DNA of 64,000 nucleotides from Strigamia acuminata (Eukaryota; Arthropoda; Chilopoda; Geophilomorpha; Linotaeniidae): contig OX442314.1 of assembly GCA_949358305.1 (NCBI GenBank), positions 65,977,369-66,041,368 of the forward strand. Reading direction: 5' to 3'. This document shows positions 56,882-64,000 of this stretch, piece by piece. Position 1 is the stretch's first letter. The number at the start of each line of letters is the position of its first letter. The translations under genes and the position numbers were made by a program. Under the pieces are notes generated by a model. That model was not told the DNA's origin, did not search any database, and worked only from the letters and a program-made list of their open reading frames with translations.

Positions 56882-58627
56882 TGTTGCGAGCAGATACGCA
56901 ACAAAATTAATATTCAGAAAAGAGAAAGAAACTTTGGTTCATCTGCATGATTCGAATTACCATTCGTGGAATGTTTACCTTGTAAGTTGTCGGGGTTTGC
57001 TGAATCGTTTCGGTCATTTCGTTTCTTTGAAAGTCTCAATTTCTCGAAGAGTTCGCAACATTGGAAATGAGAGGTGAGCGCAGTCCGCCATCTTGTGTTA
57101 AGTTCGGGCATCGGATTTATCTACAAAGGAAAAGTTAAGGTTTTTAATTTCGGTTCCGGTTAGTTTGAATAATTTTCAAGAACTTATCTGACACGGTACA
57201 GGCAGGCATTGGGTCGCTAATTAAAGGCGATAACGGCGAGGATGGGTTTCAAAGCGAAAAGCGAAGTCGTTGTTGATTATCGAGCGGTTTGGTCTGGTCG
57301 AAGTGCACTCGGAAAGATGTTGTTTTGAAGCTGTAGATTTGAATACATTAGTTTAGAAACCACTCCGGTGATTAAATAAATAGCTTTAGTTGTAATTTAC
57401 CGTGGATTAAAGTCCGATGATTCGGCGTTGGGCCGAGGCGAAGCTTCGTTGCTCACCAAGGAGCGTTGATCGGCTAGATCCGCCATTAGAAGACAGTTGG
57501 TACAACGAGCCTCGTTTTCGATTGAGATTTAATTTGATTCAGAATAAGATTTGTTCGACTTAAGTTTTTATTGTGTGATTTAATGCGATTTCGAATTGAT
57601 TAGTTGGTTATTTTTTCGTTGTTTTGTGTTTCGGATAAGATTCAATCGTTTGGTCGGGTGTCACGTGATTTGGCGCATCGTGCATCTATTCGGTCGAGTT
57701 CGGGTTTTATAACTCGCCCGCGAATAGCATTGGGTTTAGTGCGGGCGATGGGAATTTAATTCCGTGCAATGCAAGGGATTTATTAAATGCGCACAACGAG
57801 TGTCGAGGATGCATTATTTGGGTTCTTTATTCGTATTAAGACAGTGGCCATGTTCGGGATGCGAGAATTACGATTGATTAGATTAAGTTTTCGTTGACAT
57901 TGATTAGGCGACGTCTCGTGGCGAAATGTAGCAGTTTTCGGGTTTTCGAGATTTCCATTCAATGTTCGTTGAGGTTTTAATTTTGAAGGTTTGCACCTTC
58001 TTTCATTTCATTTTCGCTGTATTAAATAATCATTAGGGTTTGAGTTATTTATATGCTCGATTTTCGATATTAAAGATAAGTTTTTTGGTGTAATTTGAAC
58101 TCTCAACGGCCGTTCTTGTTTTGTTGTACGGAGGCCGTTTTGAGACATTGGCTTTTTGATATATTGTTATCTATTTTATTAATAATGCTGTCGTGTTGAC
58201 GTTTATTGTTGTTAGAGACCGTGACACGAGTTTACACATTGTAAAAACAGTTATAGTTCTGATTTGAACGATTAAACATCGGTTTATATTTGTTCGTAAA
58301 TAAGAACGAGTGTTTCTTTTCGGTTGCACACAAGCGCGAGATTCGAATCTGCGCCATCTTTGATTTATGAAAGACGAGATTGATATTCGAGCCCGAATAT
58401 CCGCCAACAGTCATGTTTAAAGCAAAAGCCAGGTTCTCGAGTTTTGGTCGACATGGAGAGGACAATGATGGCCAAGTCAGAAAACATGATATGCGTTATC
58501 AGATGTCAGAATGGTTTCAATCGAGTCGAGTAGTGAAAAGTGCTGTGCGAAGATTTGATCGCTCGAATGTTTATTACGAGGTGCGTGAGTTGCCAGTCCT
58601 TGCAGCAATCACTGCTTGCTGGCAACA
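56882..58627 (+). repeat. 5' LTR of family X element (1746 bp)
   Basis: Begins TGTTGCGAGC, ends GCTGGCAACA. Nearly the reverse complement of the solo LTR at 32168-33913 and of the same length. Left flank is satellite (CTTCTACTA). It carries YY1-like sites (for example GTCCGCCATCTTG near 57083). Short frames inside are not supported. Confidence 0.93.
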
Positions 58628-59265
58628 TAGCCCTTTTTGTGGTGCCGTGGATGACCGGGATTCGTCGGGTAGACGAGGAGAGAGCCAGCAACCAGATGAG
58701 AATAGAAGTCCCAGGGTCGCAAAAGGAAGCAGCCGGCGTCAACAGAGAAGTGCCCGCACTGATGGGTTGAGGGCGAAGCGGCAAGCGGTCTCTCGTCGGG
58801 CGGTAATCAAGTCGAAGGAGATTTGGGAAAAATACGTCGCGGGAGGTCGGTTGGTCCGAAAGCGTCGGTCGAGCCGTCGGAAGGGACAATGGCGTCGCGG
58901 GACCGGAATGAAGAAGGTTGCGGAAATTAAGCAGTCGGCGTATAAAGAAGGAGGAACGATCGGAACCCTGAATCTCGGGCGAGCCTAGAAGTTATACACA
59001 ACGCAATGACACTAGAAGAGAAGAGTCTTGTGTTTTCTTTTTTCGAATTGTTTATTTGTTTTAAGTTAGTTTAGAGTTGTTTTAGGATTGTTTTGGGGGT
59101 TTTTGTTTCGTTCGGCTAGTGTATGTGTATTGCGGGGTTGTTATGTCGGATTCGATTTGGTGTGCGGTATATTGGTAGTCTTAATTTGTGGGGCGTGCTC
59201 TGTTTCAGGGCTCAACGAGGGTCGTAAGACACTCTTGCCTAATGAAGCGAGTCATTGAAAAACGC
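58628..59265 (+). other. Internal leader of family X element
   Basis: Follows the 5' LTR. A frame beginning in the LTR runs to 58988 and its second half is rich in Arg, Lys, Ser and Gly, but it resembles no Gag I know and may be chance. From 58989 to 59265 no frame or motif stands out. It ends at the Y LTR; AACGC before 59266 may be the start of the Y target duplication. Confidence 0.55.
58640..58664 (+). promoter_or_regulatory. Primer-binding site of family X
   Basis: Twelve bases after the LTR, TGGTGCCGTG then GATGACCGGGATTCG. The first 10 bases equal the complement of a eukaryotic tRNA-His 3' end with CCA. Same position and sense as in A and the thymidine-kinase element. Confidence 0.6.
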
Positions 59266-60827
59266 TGTTGCAGGTCAACAAGACAGAAGGAAAGGAATGG
59301 CGATGCGTATCCAAATTCAAGACACTTGAGCTCGCCCAAGGTCGTATGGCGTGGCTAGTACGAAAATCGCACTGGAGAGCAATAAATCCGCAACAAATGG
59401 CATTGTTGAACCGCTGGAACAATGTGGAGAACACCTGCACCAAGTATCCAATAGGTGGCGGAAACATAAGTTGGCCTGAGAAATTTTAAACTACTCACTA
59501 CACATTGAATGTGTTTGAAAATAAGCCTAAAACAAGAGCTAATAAAACACAACACATTTATTCAAAGGTTGGTTAATAACTGATGAAATTACAGCAATTA
59601 GATTGGTTCTTAGAGAACCGCACATGCGCAGTACCGAATATGGCACGCGCCAGGCCGATAGCGGCGAAATACAGATACACAAAAGATTCCGTTACCATGG
59701 TAACGGAGGAAACAAGATCACGGCAAAGTTGGCATTTGCTTAAAAATGCACTAAAAATACATTGAAATACATTGAAATGACCACAAGAATGCGGTGAACA
59801 AAAAAGCTAATCACAACAATGTCCAAAAACACGTTAAACAATGAGATATTAGCAATAAACCGATCTCGGAAAGAGAGGATTGACGATAGCCAATCACAGG
59901 CCAGGAAAATTACATAACGATCACATTTGAATTTCGATCGGTACAAAAGCACAAAATTATCGAAGAATACATACTGAATAATAACGCAATGTAATAGTAA
60001 ATGCAAATTATGTGATATAAAATACAAAAATAACGGTTACATTGTGTAATCGTCGCTTGGGACAAACATGGCGACCGGCGAACATAACAAAGGTGTTGGA
60101 TCAAACATGGCGTCCGGCGAACATAACATCGGCGGCAAAATCACACGTAAAATGAATGTAAAAACACTAAATGTATATAATCAATAAAGTATCGATTAAA
60201 TAACAAGAATAATTATCAATTCTCTTCACAAAACATCGGAATAAAATACACAGATTGAATAAATACGAATTTATCGGCCAAACGAACATTCCCGGCTGCG
60301 CTTTTATGGCAGATGGAAACGAACGTTCAAACCAAACAAACGGAACTTCCAAAGCAGTTTTGATGCATCTAGATAGAAAGAGCATGCTTGAATTAGTCTA
60401 AACGAATGCTTAATAAAATTCCAAGGGATTTGAAAAGTACTAAACAAAAGGTTAGAAGACGGAACCGTAACTTTACGGGAAACAGAAAAATGACGTCACT
60501 AGCATCGCAAATGTATACTAGGGAACGAAATATGCACCAAAACAGTTCGGAATCAACACAAACTCTCTTAAAACAAGTGAATAAGTCAATAAATGCACGG
60601 AATAAGATATTTGAAATAAATACAAAGCATAAACACTACTAAATATTGAAAAGTATGAATAAAAATCAAGTCAAAACACTTTAATAAGCAATAAAAATCT
60701 GAAAAGTGAAAAAATACCAATTAGGCAAAGGAAATAAAAACACTTAAAGATTTTAATCAACTCAAAGTAAATGGTAATAAATAATGACAATAAAATAGCA
60801 CAACAATATCTACGCTGTCTTGCAACA
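59266..60827 (-). repeat. 3' LTR of family Y (1562 bp)
   Basis: In element sense it starts TGTTGCAAG and ends CCTGCAACA, giving a 7-base perfect inverted terminus TGTTGCA/TGCAACA. AT-rich. It contains two similar blocks about 39 bases apart, each with AAACATGGCG-CCGGCGAACATAAC-like sequence (60064-60086 and 60103-60127). No frame in it is supported as a gene. Confidence 0.85.
60064..60127 (+). repeat. Duplicated ATGGCG-containing block in Y LTR
   Basis: CAAACATGGCGACCGGCG and CAAACATGGCGTCCGGCG, each followed by AACATAAC, are spaced 39 bases apart. This may be a doubled promoter or regulatory element: the ATGGCG core is the one seen in the other LTRs. Confidence 0.45.
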
Positions 60828-60887
60828 GCGAATTGCCGGCGAGAGGACAGAGATGGAGAACCACGCAAAAAAATCACAAAAGAAAAA
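60828..60887 (-). other. 3' untranslated stretch and pre-LTR motif of Y
   Basis: Sixty bases between the pol stop and the 3' LTR. In element sense the last part is a pyrimidine-rich TCTCTGTCCTCT followed by CGCCGGCAATTCGC next to TGTTGC. Confidence 0.5.
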
Positions 60888-63800
60888 TCACTCAAGTTCT
60901 AGGGCTCTCACATGCTTGACTGACCTTTTCAACTCACGTCCATCGGGTAGCACAACTTTTATCACACGGATTTGACCATCCTCACCGGGAAAAATTTCTT
61001 TTATCCTAGCAAGGGGCCAAAAATAGGGATTTGTACCCATTTTCTCTAGCAACACGATTTGGTCTACTTTAGGGTTTTTGAAGAACTTATCACCTTTTGT
61101 TTCATAAAAATTCCTCAGTTGCATGAGGTAACTCTTTTTCCAAATTTTCCAGAACTCCCAAATAAATTGGCGTCGTTTAATGTCTAGTTTTCGCAAATCT
61201 GATTTTTTAATTGCACTCAATTGTTTGTTTATTACGTATTTTGGCATGCCTCCTGTTAGAAAGTTTTCAGGTGCCAAAATTCTACCACCATCAACACTGT
61301 CGGGGACATAACTTAAAGGTCGTGAATTTAGCACTGAACTAATTTCCAGAGCCAAAGTTTGGAGAGTTTCTAAGTCTACGGTGCTGCGCAACAATGTCTT
61401 TCGAAGTTTATCTTTAACAGAGCGGACTAAACGCTCCCACGCTCCGCCCATCCATGGAGACAGCGGTGGGATGAATGTCCAGAGCACCCTTTTTTCAGAT
61501 AGGAATGTTTTCACGTCATTATGACCGATGAGTTTCCCCCATGATTGTAATTCGAGGCTTCCGCGCTCAAACGTCTTACTGTTGTCAGAGAAAATCTTCC
61601 CGGGGTATCCGTGGCGTGCCCCAAATCTTCTCATTGCAAGCAAAAACTTTGGCACAGAAAGGTCCTCTGATACTTCTAAATGTATGGAACGGGTCACCAT
61701 ACACGTGAAAAGCAAGATGTAAACTTTTTTCTTTTCCTTCTTATTGCTGCCGACATAAATGGGACCCAAGTGGTCCACTCCTGTGTTTTGGAATGGCGCC
61801 GCTGGTGTCACACGTTCAGCAGGAAGGTCACCCGTTGAAGGGTTATTCTTTGCCAACTTTGCACGTCGACAAATGGCACACTCACGAATCACAGTTTGTA
61901 TAGTTCTTCGTCCTCTTATAATCCAAAATTGTTCGCGTAGGTGATACAAGGTTTCGCTTATGTCACCGTGAAGCAACTCCAGATGCACTTTTTTAATTAA
62001 CAGCCTTGTTATCCAACTGTCATAATGCAAAATAATTGGATAAACTTCATCAAATGTCAATAAAGATTTTTTCAAGCGGCTACGAAGTCGAAGTAATCCG
62101 TCCTCGTCAATGAAGAGCTCGAAATTGCGTAGGGTGGAATGTTTAGACAATTCTCTTTTGTTTTTCACATCATCAATCTCCTCAGAAAAATGTAGTTTCT
62201 GGGAAAATTGCAGGATCTTCAATTGGTTGTCCTCTAACTCGAGTGGCGAGAGAGGCTCACCGCGCAAAAGTTTGTTTTTCCATCGCAAAATGTATGAGAA
62301 AACTCTCAAAAGTTTGTTGTAATTCCGGAAACGTTTGAAGAATTGTCCAATAAAACTTTCTTTAACTTGAATAGTCATCACTACAATTTTTCGTTCCTCT
62401 TCTGGAAGAATCTCTTGTATAATTTCTGTTTTTTCTAGTTTTGAGACATCAACTCCAAACCACCAAAGTTTATTTTACATCAATGTTTTTGAGTTATGTG
62501 GTCGAGTCAATAAATCTGCTGGGTTAAATTCCGTTGGTACGTGAGACCATTGTTCAGGTTTGGTCGAAGAAATAATTTCTTGCACACGGTTTGAAACGTA
62601 TGGCTTCCACACGTTTTTGTCACTGTTTATCCAGGCTAAAGTTATGGTGGAGTCAGAGTAGTAACGAATTTCAGTAACGGGGTAACCTGGAAGAAAGTTT
62701 TCTAACAGGTACTTTGTCATTCTCACTCCTACCACTGCTGCAGTTAATTCAAGTCGAGGAAGAGTCACTTTTTTCGTCGGCGCAATACGACATTTACTCA
62801 ACAATAAAGTTCTTTTGCCCTCCAGATTGACGACAAAAATTGAACAGCCAAATGCCTTAGTGCTTGCGTCACAGAATACTTCTAAAGTGATATCTTGACC
62901 GGAATAAGTCTGTAGCCAACGTTGAACTTTCAATTCTTTCAATTTTTGTATGTCTTGACTCCACTCTTCGACTTCTTTTTTCTCTGAGTCAAGAATCTTT
63001 TCATCCCAGTTTTTTGTCCTAATCCAGATTGCTTGAACTAGCAGTTTCATTTGAAGCACAACAGGAGCAATGAGTCCCATTGGATCGAATATGGAAGCCA
63101 TTAATGAAACAACTTCTCGCTTTGTATTCGGAATTTTTTCAATTGTCGGAATGTTAAACATCATGACATCTTCTGCCGTGTTCCACAATATTCCAAGCAT
63201 TTTTATAATTCCTAAGTCCGAAAACTCCTCTCCTCGCATATGAAAACCTTCTTTTTTCAAATTGTTGAAGACGTCCTTGCTTGAGGTCGCCCACTTCACG
63301 AGGGGAAGCTTTCCGTCGTCTAATATCATTTTCAGTTTCTCGCAATGTGATGTTGTGTCCGCTGTAAAATCTCCTCCTGACGTCAAATCATCCATGAAGA
63401 TTCCATCATCGAGTGCGTCGACTTCTTTTGCATGAGTTTCTTCAAATTGTTTCGCTTGTTTCCTAATCGTCGCACACAAGAGGAATGGAGAAGAAATGAC
63501 GCCAAATGGCACGACAATCATTCTCAGAACCATTAGATTATTCCACAAATTTTGCCATGAGTATGGCTCTTTGAAATAGTCACGAGCGACCCACAAAAAA
63601 CGTAAAAAGTTTGTTTGAGTTGGGTTGATCATAACCTGGAGAAACGCTTGCTTAATGTCTGCTATTATTGGAATACAATAGAGACGGAATCTCACAATAA
63701 CGAGAATTAAGTCTGGGTTGAGGGAAGGTCCCGGAAATAGACAGTCATTGAGGGAACGCTTTCCTTTTTTCGCTGAAGAGGCGTTAAACACCACTCTAAA

Positions 63801-64000
63801 TTTTGTCGTGTCGCGATCCTCCTTGATTACAGGGTGGTGAGGTATATTGTAGGTTCCTTTCTTCAGAAAACGCTCCTCTTTTGGGACTTCCTCCGCGTGA
63901 TTTTCGTGAATATACTGCCACATGGACTCGTCGTAACGTTTTTTGTAATCCTCGTTGGCATCTATTCTTTTGAGCGTGTTGGCCAGTTGGTTCATGGCCA
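60888..64000 (-). pseudogene. pol: BEL/Pao Pol of family Y, partial, with one in-frame stop
   Basis: The reading frame enters from beyond 64000 and ends at 60888 (KHVRALELE). In order: end of the protease-RT linker, RT (FRVVFNASSAKKG, DIKQAFLQV, and FMDD near 63388-63398 where A has YMDD), RNase H (FCDASTKAFG, LPRLELTA, YYSDSTITLAW, NPADLLTRP), a TAA at 62475-62477, then in the same frame NKLWWFG, H2C2 zinc domain (LLHGDISE ... ECAICRR), integrase core (GVDHLGPI, FSDNSKTF, GGAWERLVRS) and C-terminal domain. The stop lies in the RNase H-integrase linker, and the frame is otherwise continuous on both sides, so a single nonsense mutation separates RT from integrase. Readthrough is conceivable, but a defective copy is more likely. 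Confidence 0.9.

Larger units (their letters stand above)
56882..59265 (+). mobile_element. BEL/Pao-like family X element, 5' part
   Basis: A 5' LTR inserted into satellite, a primer-binding site and about 640 bp of internal leader; then the sequence is cut by the LTR of family Y. Its coding region, and the satellite beyond, should lie right of the window after Y. Assignment to BEL/Pao rests on LTR length, the terminal TGTTGCG repeat, the 4-bp-type target site and a primer-binding site shared with the certain BEL/Pao elements; no X protein is visible. Confidence 0.8.
59266..64000 (-). mobile_element. BEL/Pao family Y element, 3' part (continues past window)
   Basis: A 3' LTR followed, on the minus strand, by pol of a BEL/Pao element clearly distinct from family A. 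It sits next to the leader of X, so it is probably nested in X. Gag, 5' LTR and primer-binding site lie right of the window. Confidence 0.88.

Noticed and set aside
58380-58988. A host gene at the X leader
   Set aside because: The frame begins inside an LTR that is repeated elsewhere and has no recognisable domain; kept only as a low-interest observation.

Overview
The window is repeat DNA from an animal genome. BEL/Pao LTR retrotransposons are known only from metazoans and they supply most of the coding sequence; several features would suit an arthropod, but nothing here fixes the species. I see no ordinary host gene, no rRNA or tRNA gene, and no prokaryotic operon structure. About 29 kb (45%) is a satellite with a 140-bp monomer, roughly 207 copies, split into four arrays by LTR retrotransposons. 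The arrays were probably continuous before the insertions, because the elements carry matching 4-bp target duplications made of satellite sequence.

Layout, left to right. (1) 1-5041: 3' part of a Ty1/Copia element, an open pol frame plus its 3' LTR, apparently nested inside a BEL/Pao element. (2) 5042-10426: the 3' part of that BEL/Pao element (family A, copy A') with its 3' LTR. (3) 10427-17350: satellite array 1. (4) 17351-23939: a complete 6.6-kb element on the minus strand with LTRs that look identical; its single ORF is BEL/Pao Gag and protease followed, in frame, by a complete TK1-type thymidine kinase, with no reverse transcriptase, RNase H or integrase. (5) 23940-32167: array 2. (6) 32168-33913: a solo LTR of family X. 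(7) 33914-43191: array 3. (8) 43192-52305: a full-length, apparently intact BEL/Pao element of family A on the minus strand with identical LTRs. (9) 52306-56881: array 4. (10) 56882-59265: 5' LTR and leader of a family X element. (11) 59266-64000: 3' LTR and pol of family Y on the minus strand, inserted into X; its pol has an in-frame stop and runs off the window.

How the parts relate. Family A encodes all that BEL/Pao retrotransposition needs: Gag, protease, RT, RNase H and integrase. The thymidine-kinase element has Gag, a protease region, complete LTRs and a primer-binding site nearly the same as that of family A, but no polymerase or integrase. It is therefore best read as a non-autonomous element mobilised in trans that carries a nucleotide-salvage enzyme where pol should be. 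Its identical LTRs and open 1005-codon frame say that it moved recently. This is the most unusual object in the window.

The satellite shows nested higher-order repeats (7-, 8-, 9-, 14-, 21- and 28-monomer offsets), with a divergent 147-bp monomer type scattered through it, as expected from repeated unequal exchange. A large homogenised satellite filled with young BEL/Pao insertions fits a centromeric or pericentromeric block, but the sequence alone cannot prove that.
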